From the NCBI RefSeq assembly GCF_050948175.1, contig NW_027490091.1, forward strand, positions 4,030,001-4,094,000: a DNA stretch of 64,000 bases, written 5' to 3'. The notes beneath the pieces were generated by a model. That model did not search any database, was not told the origin of the DNA, and saw only the letters and a list, made by a program, of their open reading frames with translations. The position numbers and the translations under genes are program-made. The DNA is from Xylocopa sonorina (lineage: Eukaryota > Arthropoda > Insecta > Hymenoptera > Apidae). Below are positions 1 through 14,399 of this stretch, piece after piece (position 1 is the stretch's first letter; each line of letters starts with the position of its first letter).

Positions 1-3000
1 CGAAGCAGTAGAGTTCTAATGCTTCTTAAATCGCCATATCGCATCTCATTTCTATGTTTCATGATAAGATATAATATTCATTGTGCAGTGTTATGTATAT
101 CTCGTCTGTACTTCAAATGGATGTAAATGCGACACTTCCTTGTTAGGAAATAGCATGTGCAGATATCTACGTATCGTGGCAGAAGAGTTCTAATGCTTCT
201 CAAAACGCGATATCGCATCTCATTTCTATGTTTCATGATAAGATATAATATTCACAGTGAAGTGTTATGTATACCTCGTATTTGTTTCAAAAGAATGTAA
301 ATGCGACACTTCCTTGCTAGGAAGTAGCGTTTGCAGATATCTACGTATCGAAGCAATAGTGTTCTAATGCTTCTCAAAACGCGATATCGCTACTCATTAC
401 TATGTTTTATTATAATATATAATATTCATTGTGGAGTGTTATGTATACCTCGTATTCACTTCAAAAGAATGTAAATGCGACACTTCCTTGCTAGGAAGTA
501 GCGTTTGCAGATGTCTACGCATAGAAGCAATAGAGTTCTAAATCTTTCTAATTCGCAATATCGCATCTCATTTCTATGTTTCATGATAAGATATAATATT
601 CATTGCGAAGTGTCACGTATACCTCGTATTCCTTCCAAAAGAATGTAAATGCGACACATCCTTGCTAGGAAGTAGCGTTTGCAGATGTCTACGTATCGAA
701 CCAATAGATTTCTAATGCTTCTTAAATCGCCACATCGAATCTCATTCCTATGCTTCATGATAAGATATAATATTCATTGCGAAGTGTCATGTATACCTCG
801 TATTCCTTCCAAAAGAATGTAAATGCGACACTTGCTTGCTAGGAAGTAGCGTTTGCAGATGTCTACGTATCGAAGCAATTGTGTTCTAATTCTTCTTAAA
901 TCGCGATATCGCATCTCATTTCTATGTTTCATGATAAGATATAATATTCATTGTGCAGTGTTATTCTTACCTCGTATTCACTTCAAAAGAATGTAAATGC
1001 GACACTTCCTTGCTAGGAAGTAGCGTTTGCAGATGTCTACGTATCGAAGCAATAGAGTTCTAATGCTTCTCAAAACGCGATATCGCTACTCGTTACTACG
1101 ATTCATGATAATATATAATATTCATTGTGGAGTGTTATGCTTGCCTCGTATTCACTTCAAAAGAATGTAAATGCGAAACTTCCTTGCTAGGAAGTAGCGT
1201 TTGCAGATGTCTACGTATCGAACCAATAGATTTCTAATGCTTCTTAAATCGCCATATCGCATCTCATTTCTATGTTTCATGATAAGATATAATATTCATT
1301 GTGCAGTGTCATGTATATCTCGTCTATACTACAAATGAATGTAAATGCGACACTTCCCACCTGGGAAATTTCGTTTGCAGATGTCTACGTATCGTGGCAT
1401 TGGAGGTCTAATGCTTCTCAATACGCGATATCGCTTCGCATTACTATGTTTCATGATAATATATAATATTCATTGCCAAGTGTCATGTATACCTCGTATT
1501 CCTTACAAAAGAATGTAAATGCGACACTTCCTTGCTAGGAAGTAGTGTTTGCAGATGTCTACGTATCGAAGCAATAGAGTTCTAATGCATCTCAAAACGC
1601 GATATCCCTACTCGTTACTACGATTCATGATAATATATAATATTCATTGTGGAGTGTTATGTATACCTCGTATTCACTTCAAAAGAATGTAAATGCGACA
1701 CTTCCATGCTAGGAAGTAGCGTTTGCAGATGTCTACGTATCGAAGCAATAGTGTTCTAATGCTTCTTAAATCGCCATATTACATCACATTTCTATGTTTC
1801 ATGATAAGATATAATATTCATTGTGGAGTGTTATGTATACCTCGTATTCACTTCAAAAGTATGTAAATGCGAGACTTCCTTGCTAGGAAATAGCGTTTGC
1901 AGATGTCTACGTATCGAAGCAAGAGTGTTCCAATGCTTCTTAAATCATGATATCGCATCTCATATCTATGTTTCATGATAAGATATAATATTCAGAGTGC
2001 AGTGTTATGTATACCTCGTATTCACTTCAAAAGAATGTAAATGCGACACTTCCTTGCTAGGAAGTAGCGTTTGCAGATGTCTACGTATCGTAGCAATAGA
2101 GATCTAATGCTACTTATATCGCGACATCACATCTGACTTCTATGTTTCGTGATAAGGTATAATATTCATGGGAAGTGTCATGTATACCTCGTATTCACTT
2201 CAAAAGAAAGTAAAGGCGACGTTTCCGTCCTGGGAAATAGCGTTGGCAGATGTCTACGTATCGTAGCAATGGGGACCCAATGCTTCCTAAAACGAGATGT
2301 CGCATTTCATTTCTATGCTTCGTGATAAGATATAATATTCATTGCGAAGTGTCATGTATACCACGAATTCCGTTCAAAAGAATGTAAATGCGACACTTCC
2401 TTGCTAGGGGATAGCTATTGCAGATTTCTTCGTATCGTAGCAATAGTGTTCTAATGCTTATTAAAAGGCGATATCGCATCTCACTACTATGTTTCATGAT
2501 AAGATATAATATTCATTGCGAAGTGTCATGTATAACTCGTATTCACTTCTAAAGAATGTAAATGCGACTATTCCTTGCTAGGAAATAGCGTTTGAAGATG
2601 TCTACGTATCGTAGCAATAGAGTCCTACTGCTTCTTAAAAAGCGATATCGCATCTCAATTCTATGTTTCATGATAAGATATAATATCCATTGCGAAGTGT
2701 CATGTATACCTCGTATTCACTTCAAAAGAATGTAAATGCGGCTCTTCCTTGCTAGGAAATAGCATTTGCAGATATCTACGTATCGTAGCAATAGTGTTCT
2801 AATGCTTCTTATATCGCGATATCTCATCTGATTCCTATGTTTCATGATAAGATATAATATTCATCTCGAAGCGTTATGTATACCTCGTACTCACTTCAAA
2901 AGAATGTAAATGCGACATATCCTGCTTGGAAATAGCGTCTCTAGATATCTACGTATCGTAGCAATAGAGTTCTAATGCTTCTTAAATCGCGATATCGAAT

Positions 3001-3130
3001 CTCGTTTCTATGTTTCAAGATAAGATATAATATTCATTGCGAAGTTTCATGTATACATCGTATTCACTTCAAAAGAACGTAAGTGCGGCACTTCCTTGCT
3101 AGGAAATAGCGTTTCCAAATGTCAGCGTAT

Positions 3131-3652
3131 CGAAATAATAGAGTTCTAATGCTTATTAAATCGAGATGTCGCATCTCGTTTCTATGTTTCAAGATAAGGT
3201 ATAATATTCATTGCGGATAATCATGTATACCTCGTATTCACTTCAAAAGAAAGTAAATGCGACAATTCCATGCTTGGAAATAGCGTTGGCAGATGTCTAC
3301 ATATCGTAGTAATAGTGTTCTAATACCGCTTAAAACGCGATATCGCATCTTACATCTTTGTTTCATGATAAGATATAATATCCATTGCGAAATGTCATGT
3401 ATACCCCGTATTCACTTCAAAAGAATGTAAATGCGGCACTTCCTTGCTAGGAAATTGCGTTTCCAGATGTCTACGTACCGAAACAATAGGGTTCTAATGT
3501 TTCTTAAAACGAGATGTCGCACCTCAATTACATGTTTCATGATAAGATATAATGTTCATTGCGAAGTGTCATGAATAGCTCGTATTCACTTCAAAAGAAT
3601 GTAAATGCGACTCTTCCTTGCTAAGAAATAGCGTATCCAGATGTCTACGTAT
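3131..3652 (+). repeat. Trimer higher-order repeat, copy 1
   Basis: Three monomers (522 bp) recur directly downstream at 3653-4184. The diagnostic string GAGTTCTAATGCTTATTAAA begins at 3141 and again at 3663, and the rare CATGAATAGCTCG and TTGCTAAGAAATAG variants occur in both copies. One visible difference is GTTCTAATGTTTC here against GTTCTAATGCTTC in copy 2. This is a recent tandem duplication within the array. Confidence 0.9.
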
Positions 3653-4184
3653 CGAAATAATAGAGTTCTAATGCTTATTAAATCGAGATGTCGCATCTCG
3701 TTTCTATGTTTCAAGATAAGGTATAATATTCATTGCGGATAGTCATGTATACCTCGTATTCACTTCAAAAGAAAGTAAATGCGACAATTCCATGCTTGGA
3801 AATAGCGTTGGCAGATGTCTACATATCGTAGTAATAGTGTTCTAATACCGCTTAAAACGCGATATCGCATCTTACATCTTTGTTTCATGATAAGATATAA
3901 TATCCATTGCGAAATGTCATGTATACCCCGTATTCACTTCAAAAGAATGTAAATGCGGCACTTCCTTGCTAGGAAATTGCGTTTCCAGATGTCTACGTAC
4001 CGAAACAATAGGGTTCTAATGCTTCTTAAAACGAGATGTCGCACCTCAATTACATGTTTCATGATAAGATATAATGTTCATTGCGAAGTGTCATGAATAG
4101 CTCGTATTCACTTCAAAAGAATGTAAATGCGACTCTTCCTTGCTAAGAAATAGCGTATCCAGATGTCTACGTATCGAAATAATA
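3653..4184 (+). repeat. Trimer higher-order repeat, copy 2
   Basis: Second copy of the three-monomer block that starts at 3131, offset by exactly 3 x 174 bp and nearly identical. After about 4184 the sequence diverges again, giving the right boundary. Confidence 0.9.
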
Positions 4185-5352
4185 GTGTTCTATTGCTTCT
4201 TAAAACGAGATGTTGCATATCATTTCTATGTTTCATGATAAGATATAATATTCAAAGTGAAGTGTCATGTATACTTCGTATTTACATCAAAAGAATGTAA
4301 CTTCGACACATCCTTGCTTGTAAATAGCGTCTCCAGATATCTACGTATCGTAGCAATAGTATCCTAATGCATCTTAAATCGCGATATCGCATCTCGTTTC
4401 TATATTTCAAGATAAGATATAATATTCATTGCGAAGTGTCATGTATAATCGTATTCACTCCAAAAGAATGTAAACGCGACACTTCCTTGCTAGGAAATAG
4501 CGTTTCCAGATGTCAACGTATCGAAATAATAGGGTTCTAATGCTTATTAAAACGAGATGTCGCATATCATTTCTATGTTTCTAGATAAGATATAATATTC
4601 ATTGCGCAGTGTCACGTATACCTCGTATTCACTTCAAAAGAATGTAAATGCGACACTTCCATGCTAGGAAATAGCGTTTACAAATATCTACGTATCTAAA
4701 TAATAGAGTTCTCATGCTTATTAAAACGAGATGTCGCATATCATTTCTATGTTTCTAGATAAGATATAATATTCATTGCGAAGTGTCATGCATACCTCGT
4801 ATTCACTTCAAATGGATGTAACTTCGACACATCCTTGCTTGTAAATAGCGTCTCCAGATATCTACGTATCGTAGCAATAGTATCCTAATGCATCTTAAAT
4901 CGCGATATCGCATCTCATTTCTATGCTTCATGATAAGACATGATATTCGTTGTGGAGTGTTATGTATACCTCGTATTCACTTCACAAGAATGTAATTGCG
5001 ACACTTCCATGCTTGGAAATAGCGTTTTCAGGTGTCTACGTATGGAAGCAATAGAGTACTAGTGCTTCTTAAAACGCGATTTCGCATCTCATTTCAATGT
5101 TTCAGAATAAGATATAATATTCATTGTGGAGTGTCGCTTATACATCGCATACACTTCAAATGAATGTAAATGCGACACTTCCTTGCTAGGAAATAGCGTT
5201 TGCAGATGTCTACGTATCGTAGCAATGGAGTTCTGGTGCTTCTTAAATCGCGATATCGCATCTTACTTCTATGTTTCCAGATGAGATATAATATTCATTG
5301 CGAAGTGTCATGTATACCTAGTATTCACTTCACAGGAATGTAAATGCGACAC

Positions 5353-8300
5353 TTCCATGCTAGGAAATAGCGTTTGCAGATATCTACGTATCGTAGCAGT
5401 AGAGTTCCAATGCGTCTTAAATCGCGATATCGCATCTGATTTCTATGTTTCGTTATAAGATATAATTTTCACTGTGAAGTGTCAGTTATACCTCGTATTC
5501 ACTTCAAATGAATGAAAATGCGACACTTCCTTCCTAGGAAATAGCGTTTGCAGATGTCTGCGTATCGAGGCAATAGATTTCTAATGCTCCTTAAAACCCG
5601 ATATCGCATCTCATTGCTAAGCTTCATGATAAGATATAATATTCATTGCGAAGGGTCACTTATACCTCGTATTCACTTCAAATGAATGAAAATGCGACAC
5701 TTCCTTGCTAGGAAATAGCGATTGCAGATATTTACGTATCGAAGCAATAGTTCTCTAATGATTCTTAAATCGTCATATCGCATCACATTTCTATGTGATA
5801 TGATAAGATATAATATTCATTGCGAAGTGTCATGTGTACCTCGTATTCACTTCAAAAGAATGTAAATGCGACACATCCTTGCCAGGAAGTAGCGTTTGCA
5901 GATGTCTACGTATCGAACCAATAGATTTCTAATCCTTCTTAAATCGCCATATCGCATCTCATTTCTATGTTTCATTGTAAGATATAATATTTATTGTGCA
6001 GTGTTATGAATACCTCGCATACACTTCAAATAAATGTGAATGCGACAGTTCCTTGCTAGGAAATTATGTTTGCAGATATCTACGTATCGGACCAATAGAT
6101 TTCTAATGCTTCTTAAATCGCCATATCGCATCTCATTTCTGTGCTTTATGATAAGATATAATATTCATTGTGCTGTGTTATGCATATGTCGCATACACTT
6201 AAAATGAATGTAAATGCGACACTTCCTTGCTATGAAATAGCGTTTGAAGATGTCTACGTATCGAAGCAATAGAGTTCTAATGCTTCTTAAATCGCCATAT
6301 TGCATCTCATTCCTATGTTTCGTGATAAGATGTAATATTCATTGTGGAGTGTTATGTATACCTCGTATTCACTTCAAAAGAATGTAAATGCGACAGTTCC
6401 TTGCTAGCAAATGGTGTTTGCAGATATCTACGTATCGAAGGAATAGAGTTCTAAAGCTTCATAAATCGCGATATCGCATCTCATTTCTATGTTTCATGGT
6501 GAGATATAATATTCATTGTGCAGTGTTATGAATACCTCGTGTTCAATTCAAAAGAATGTAAATGCGACACTTCCTTGCTAGGAAATAGCGATTGCAGATA
6601 TCTACGTATCGAAGCAATAGTTTTCTAGTGCTTCTTAAATCGTCATATCGCATCACATTTCTATGTTTCATGATAAGATATAATGTACATTGCGAATTGT
6701 CATGTGTACCTCGTATTCCTTTCAAAAGAATGTAAATGCGACACTTCCTTGCTAGGAAGTATCGTTTGCAGATGTCTACGTATCGAAGCAATAGGGTTCT
6801 AATACATCTTAAATCGTCATATCGCATACCACTTCTATGTTAAGTGATAGGATATAATATTCATTGCGAAGTGTCATGTGTACCTCATATTCACTTCATA
6901 AGAATGTAAATGCGGCACTTCCTTGCTAGGAAGTAGCGTTTGCAGATGTCTACGTATCGAACCATTAGATTTCTAATGCTTCTTAAATCGCCATATCGCA
7001 TCTCATTTCTATGTTTCATGATAAGATATAATATTCATTGTGCAGTGTTATGTATACCTCGCATACACTTTAAATGAATGTGAATGCGACAGTTCCTTGC
7101 TGGGAAATAGTGTTTGCAGATGTCTACGTATCGAAGCAATAGACACATAATGCTACATAAATCGCCATATCGCATCTCATTTCTATGTTCCTAGATAAGA
7201 TATAATATTCATTGCGAAGTGTCACGTATACCCCGTATTCCTTTCAGAAGAATGTAAATGCGACACTTCCTTGCTAGGAAGTAGCGCTTGTAGGTGTCTA
7301 CGTATCGTAGCTATAGTTTTCTAATGCTTCTTAAATCGTCATATCGCATCACATTTCTATGTTTCATGATCAGATATAATATTCATTGCGAAGTGTTATA
7401 TTTACCTCGTTTTCACTTCAAAGGAATGTAAACGCGACACTTCCTTGCTTGGAAATAGCGTTTGCGGATGTCTACGTATCGAAGCAATAGACATCTAATG
7501 CTTCATAAATCGCCATATCGCATAACATTTCTATGCTTCATGATCAGATATAATATTCATTGCGAAGTGTTATGTATACCTCGTATTCACTTCAAGTGAA
7601 TGTGAATGCGACTGTTCCTTGCTAGGAAATTGTGTTTCCAGATATCTACGTATCGAAACAATAGATTTCTAATGCTTCTAAAATCGCCATATCGCATCCC
7701 ATTTCTATGTTTTATGATAAGATATAATATTCATTGTGCAGTGTTATGTATACCTCGCATACACTTAAAATGAATGTAAATGCGACACTTCCTTGCAATG
7801 AAATAGCGTTTGCAGATTTCTACGTATCGAAGCAATAGTTTTCTAATGCTTCTTAAATCGTCATATCGCATTTCATTTCTATGTTTCATGATAGGACATA
7901 AAATTCATTGCGAAGTGTCATGTATACCTCGTATTCCTTTCAAAAGAATGTAAATGCGACACTTCCTAGCTAGGAAATAGCGTTGGCAGATGTCTACGTA
8001 TCGAAGCAATAGAGTTCTAATGCTTCTCAAAAAGCGATATCGCATCTCATTCCTATGTTTCATGACAAGATATAATATTCAGTGTGCAGTGTTATGTACT
8101 CCTCGTATTCACTTCAAAAGAAAGTAAATGCGACAATACCTTGCTAGGAAATAACGTTTGCAGATGTCTCCGTATCGAAGAAATGGAGTTCTAATGCTTC
8201 TTAAATCGCGATATCGCATCTCATTCCTATGTTTCGTGATATGATATAATATTGATTGTGCAGTGTTATGTATACCTCGTATTCACTTGAAAAGAATGTA

Positions 8301-10745
8301 AATGCGATACTTCCTTGCTAGGAATTGGCGTTTGCAGATGTCTACGTATCGAAGCAATAGAGTTCTAATGCTTCTTAAATCGTCATACCGCATCTCATAT
8401 CTACGTTTCATGACAAGATATAATATTCATTGCGAAGTGTCATGTATACCTCGTATTCCTTACAAAAGAATGTAAATGCGACACTTCCTTGCTAGGAAGT
8501 AGCGTTTGCAGATGTCTACGTATCGAGGCAATGGTGTTCTAATGCTTCTTAAATCGCGATATCGCATCCCATTTCTATGTTTCATGATAAGATATAATAT
8601 TCAATGTGCAGTGTTATGTACTCCTCGTATTCACTTCAAAAGAAAGTAAATGCGACAATACCTTGCTAGGAAATAGCGTTTGCAGATGTCTACGTACCGA
8701 AACAATAGAGTTCTAATGCTTCTTAAATCGTCATATCGCATTTCATTTCTATGTTTCATGATAGGACATAATATTCATTGCGAAGTGTAATGTATACCTC
8801 GTATTCCTTTCAAAAGAATGTAAATGCGACACTTCCTTTCTAGGAAGTAGCGTTTGCAGATGTCTACGTATCGAAGCAGTAGAGTTCTAATGCTTCATAA
8901 ATCGTCATATCGCATCTCATATCTACGTTTCATGATAAGATATAATATTCATTGCGAAGTGTCATGTATACCTCGTATTCCTTACAAAAGAATGTAAATG
9001 CGACACTTCCTTGCTAGGAAACAGCGTTTGCAGATGTCTACGTATCGAAGCAATAGAGTTCTAATGCTTCTTAAATCGCGATATCGCATCTCGTTTCTAT
9101 GTTTCATGATAAGATATAATATTCATTGCGAAGTGTCATGTATACCTCGCATACACTTCAGATGAATGTAAATGCGACACTTCCTTGCTAGGAAATAGCG
9201 TTTGCACATGTCTACGTATCGAAGCAATAGTGTTCTAATGCTTCTTAAATCGTCATATCGCATCTCATTTCTATGTTTCATGATAGGATATAATATTCAT
9301 TGCGAAGTGTCATGTATACCTCGTATTCCCTTCAGAGGAATGTAAATGCGACACTTCCTTGCTAGGAACTAGCGTTGGCAGATGTCTACGTATCGAAGCA
9401 ATAGAGTTCTAATCCTTCTCAAAAAGCGATATCGCATCTCATTCCTATGTTTCATGATAAAATATAATATTCAATGTGCAGTGTTATGCACTCCTCGTAT
9501 TCACTTCAAAAGAAAGTAAATGCGACAATACCTTGCTAGGAAATAGCGTTTGCAGATGTCTCCGTAACGAAGAAATAGTGTTCTGATACTTCTTAAATCG
9601 CGATATCGCATCTCATTTCTATGTTTCGTGATATGATATAATATTCATTGCGAAGTGTCCTGTATACCTTGTATTCCTTTCAAAAGAATGTAAATGCGAC
9701 ACTTCCTTGCTAGGAAGTAGCGTTTGCAGATGTCTACGTATCGAAGCAATAGAGTTCTAATGCTTCTTAAATCGCCATATTACATCACATTTCTATGTTT
9801 CATGATAAGATATAAGATTCATTGTGGAGTGTCATGTGTATCTCGCATACACTTCAGATGAATGTAAATGCTACAATTCCTTGCTAGGAAGTAGCATTGG
9901 CAGATGTCTACGTATCGGAGCAATAGACATCTAATGCTTCATAAATCGCCATATCGCATCTCATTTCTATGTTTCCTGATAAGATATAATATTCATTGCG
10001 AAGTGTTATGTATACCTCGTACTCACTTCAAAAGAATGTAAATGCGACACTTCCTTGCTAGGAAGTAGCGTTGGCAGATGTCTACATATAGAAGCAATAG
10101 AGTTCTAGTCCTTCTCAAAAAGCGATATCGCATCTCACTCCTATGTTTCATGATAAGATATAATATTCATTGTGCAGTGTTACGAATACTTCGTATTCAT
10201 TTCAAAAGAATGTAAATGCGACACTTCCTTGCTAGGCAATAGCGTTTGCAGATGTCTACGTATCGAAACAATAGAGTTTTAATGCTTCTTAAATCGTCAT
10301 ATCGCATATTATATCAACGTTGCCTGATAAGATATAATATTCATTGCGAAGTGTCATGTATACCTCGTATTCCTTTCAAAAGAATGTAAATGCGACACTT
10401 CCTTGCTAGGAAGTAGTTTTGCAGATATCTACGTATCGAAGCAATAGTGTTCATATGCTTCTTAAATCGTGATACCGCATCCCATTTCTATGTTTCATGA
10501 TAAGATATAATATTCAATGTGCAGTGTTATGTACTCCTCGTATTCACTTCCAAAGAAAGTAAATGCGACAATACCTTGCTAGGAAATAGCGTTTGCAGAT
10601 GTCTACGTATGGAAGCAATAGAGTTCTAATGCTTCTTAAATCGTCATATCGCATCTCATATCAACGTTTCCTGATAAGATATAATATTCATTTCGAAGTG
10701 TCATGTATACCTCGTATTCCTTTCAAAAGAATGTGAATGTGACAG
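5353..10745 (+). repeat. Long higher-order repeat, copy 1 (31 monomers)
   Basis: A 5.39-kb block of 31 monomers that recurs almost unchanged at 10746 and 14400. The marker GAGTTCCAATGCGTC lies at 5402, 10795 and 14449. Copy 1 is the fullest version. It ends with TCATTTCGAAG at 10688, just before copy 2 starts. Relative to copies 2 and 3 it carries private bases, such as CTCGTGTTC near 6537, where both others have CTCTTGTTC. A long repeat of near-identical copies points to recent unequal exchange or amplification. Confidence 0.92.
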
Positions 10746-13700
10746 TTCCATGCTAGGAAATAGCGTTTGCAGATATCTACGTATCGTAGCAGTAGAGTTC
10801 CAATGCGTCTTAAATCGCGATATCGCATCTGATTTCTATGTTTCGTTATAAGATATAATTTTCACTGTGAAGTGTCAGTTATACCTCGTATTCACTTCAA
10901 ATGAATGAAAATGCGACACTTCCTTCCTAGGAAATAGCGTTTGCAGATGTCTGCGTATCGAGGCAATAGATTTCTAATGCTCCTTAAAACCCGATATCGC
11001 ATCTCATTGCTAAGATTCATGATAAGATATAATATTCATTGCGAAGGGTCACTTATACCTCGTATTCACTTCAAATGAATGAAAATGCGACACTTCCTTG
11101 CTAGGAAATAGCGATTGCAGATATTTACGTATCGAAGCAATAGTTTTCTAATGATTCTTAAATCGTCATATCGCATCACATTTCTATGTTATATGATAAG
11201 ATATAATATTCATTGCGAAGTGTCATGTGTACCTCGTATTCACTTCAAAAGAATGTAAATGCGACACATCCTTGCCAGGAAGTAGCGTTTGCAGATGTCT
11301 ACGTATCGAACCAATAGATTTCTAATCCTTCTTAAATCGCCATATCGCATCTCATTTCTATGTTTCATTGTAAGATATAATATTTATTGTGCAGTGTTAT
11401 GAATACCTCGCATACACTTCAAATAAATGTGAATGCGACAGTTCCTTGCTAGGAAATTATGTTTGCAGATATCTACGTATCGAACCAATAGATTTCTAAT
11501 GCTTCTTAAATCGCCATATCGCATCTCATTTCTGTGCTTTATGATAAGATATAATATTCATTGTGCTGTGTTATGCATACGTCGCATACACTTAAAATGA
11601 ATGTAAATGCGACACTTCCTTGCTATGAAATAGCGTTTGAAGATGTCTACGTATCGAAGCAATAGAGTTCTAATGCTTCTTAAATCGCCATATTGCATCT
11701 CATTCCTATGTTTCGTGATAAGATGTAATATTCATTGTGGAGTGTTATGTATACCTCGTATTCACTTCAAAAGAATGTAAATGCGACAGTTCCTTGCTAG
11801 CAAATGGTGTTTGCAGATATCTACGTATCGAAGGAATAGAGTTCTAAAGCTTCATAAATCGCGATATCGCATCTCATTTCTATGTTTCATGGTGAGATAT
11901 AATATTCATTGTGCAGTGTTATGAATACCTCTTGTTCAATTCAAAAGAATGTAAATGCGACACTTCCTTGCTAGGAAATAGCGATTGCAGATATCTACGT
12001 ATCGAAGCAATAGTTTTCTAGTGCTTCTTAAATCGTCATATCGCATCACATTTCTATGTTTCATGATAAGATATAGTGTACATTGCGAGTTGTCATGTGT
12101 ACCTCGTATTCCGTTCAAAAGAATGTAAATGCGACACTTCCTTGCTAGGAAGTATCGTTTGCAGATGTCTACGTATCGAAGCAATAGGGTTCTAATACAT
12201 CTTAAATCGTCATATCGCATACCACTTCTATGTTAAATGATAGGATATAATATTCATTGCGAAGTGTCATGTGTACCTCATATTCACTTCATAAGAATGT
12301 AAATGCGACACTTCCTTGCTAGGAAGTAGCGTTTGCAGATGTCTACGTATCGAACCATTAGATTTCTAATGCTTCTTAAATCGCCATATCGCATCTCATT
12401 TCTATGTTTCATGATAAGATATAATATTCATTGTGCAGTGTTATGTATACCTCGCATACACTTTAAATGAATGTGAATGCGACAGTTCCTTGCTGGGAAA
12501 TAGTGTTTGCAGATGTCTACGTATCGAAGCAATAGACACATAATGCTACATAAATCGCCATATCGCATCTCATTTCTATGTTCCTAGATAAGATATAATA
12601 TTCATTGCGAAGTGTCACGTATACCCCGTATTCCTTTCAGAAGAATGTAAATGCGACACTTCCTTGCTAGGAAGTAGCGCTTGTAGGTGTCTACGTATCG
12701 TAGCTATAGTTTTCTAATGCTTCTTAAATCGTCATATCGCATCACATTTCTATGTTTCATGATCAGATATAATATTCATTGCGAAGTGTTATATTTACCT
12801 CGTTTTCACTTCAAAGGAATGTAAACGCGACACTTCCTTGCTTGGAAATAGCGTTTGCGGATGTCTACGTATCGAAGCAATAGACATCTAATGCTTCATA
12901 AATCGCCATATCGCATAACATTTCTATGCTTCATGATCAGATATAATATTCATTGCGAAGTGTTATGTATACCTCGTATTCACTTCAAGTGAATGTGAAT
13001 GCGACTGTTCCTTGCTAGGAAATTGTGTTTCCAGATATCTACGTATCGAAACAATAGATTTCTAATGCTTCTAAAATCGCCATATCGCATCCCATTTCTA
13101 TGTTTTATGATAAGATATAATATTCATTGTGCAGTGTTATGTATACCTCGCATACACTTAAAATGAATGTAAATGCGACACTTCCTTGCAACGAAATAGC
13201 GTTTGCAGATTTCTACGTATCGAAGCAATAGTTTTCTAATGCTTCTTAGATCGTCATATCGCATTTCATTTCTATGTTTCATGATAGGACATAAAATTCA
13301 TTGCGAAGTGTCATGTATACCTCGTATTCCTTTCAAAAGAATGTAAATGCGACACTTCCTAGCTAGGAAATAGCGTTGGCAGATGTCTACGTATCGAAGC
13401 AATAGAGTTCTAATGCTTCTCAAAAAGCGATATCGCATCTCATTCCTATGTTTCATGACAAGATATAATATTCAGTGTGCAGTGTTATGTACTCCTCGTA
13501 TTCACTTCAAAAGAAAGTAAATGCGACAATACCTTGCTAGGAAATAACGTTTGCAGATGTCTCCGTATCGAAGAAATGGAGTTCTAATGCTTCTTAAATC
13601 GCGATATCGCATCTCATTCCTATGTTTCGTGATATGATATAATATTGATTGTGCAGTGTTATGTATACCTCGTATTCACTTGAAAAGAATGTAAATGCGA

Positions 13701-14399
13701 TACTTCCTTGCTAGGAATTGGCGTTTGCAGATGTCTACGTATCGAAGCAATAGAGTTCTAATGCTTCTTAAATCGTCATACCGCATCTCATATCTACGTT
13801 TCATGACAAGATATAATATTCATTGCGAAGTGTCATGTATACCTCGTATTCCTTACAAAAGAATGTAAATGCGACACTTCCTTGCTAGGAAGTAGCGTTT
13901 GCAGATGTCTACGTATCGAGGCAATGGTGTTCTAATGCTTCTTAAATCGCGATATCGCATCCCATTTCTATGTTTCATGATAAGATATAATATTCAATGT
14001 GCAGTGTTATGTACTCCTCGTATTCACTTCAAAAGAAAGTAAATGCGACAATACCTTGCTAGGAAATAGCGTTTGCAGATGTCTACGTACCGAAACAATA
14101 GAGTTCTAATGCTTCTTAAATCGTCATATCGCATTTCATTTCTATGTTTCATGATAGGACATAATATTCATTGCGAAGTGTAATGTATACCTCGTATTCC
14201 TTTCAAAAGAATGTAAATGCGACACTTCCTTTCTAGGAAGTAGCGTTTGCAGATGTCTACGTATCGAAGCAGTAGAGTTCTAATGCTTCATAAATCGTCA
14301 TATCGCATCTCATATCTACGTTTCATGATAAGATATAATATTCATTTCGAAGTGTCATGTATACCTCGTATTCCTTTCAAAAGAATGTGAATGTGACAG
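10746..14399 (+). repeat. Long higher-order repeat, copy 2 (21 monomers, internal deletion)
   Basis: Matches copy 1 from 5353 monomer by monomer until about 14335, then jumps straight to copy 1's terminal monomer (TCATTTCGAAG at 14342). The start-to-marker distance is 3547 bp against 5286 bp in copy 1, so ten monomers (1739 bp) are missing. It shares with copy 3 several bases that differ from copy 1, such as CATACGTCGC and TTGCAACGAAATAG. Confidence 0.92.
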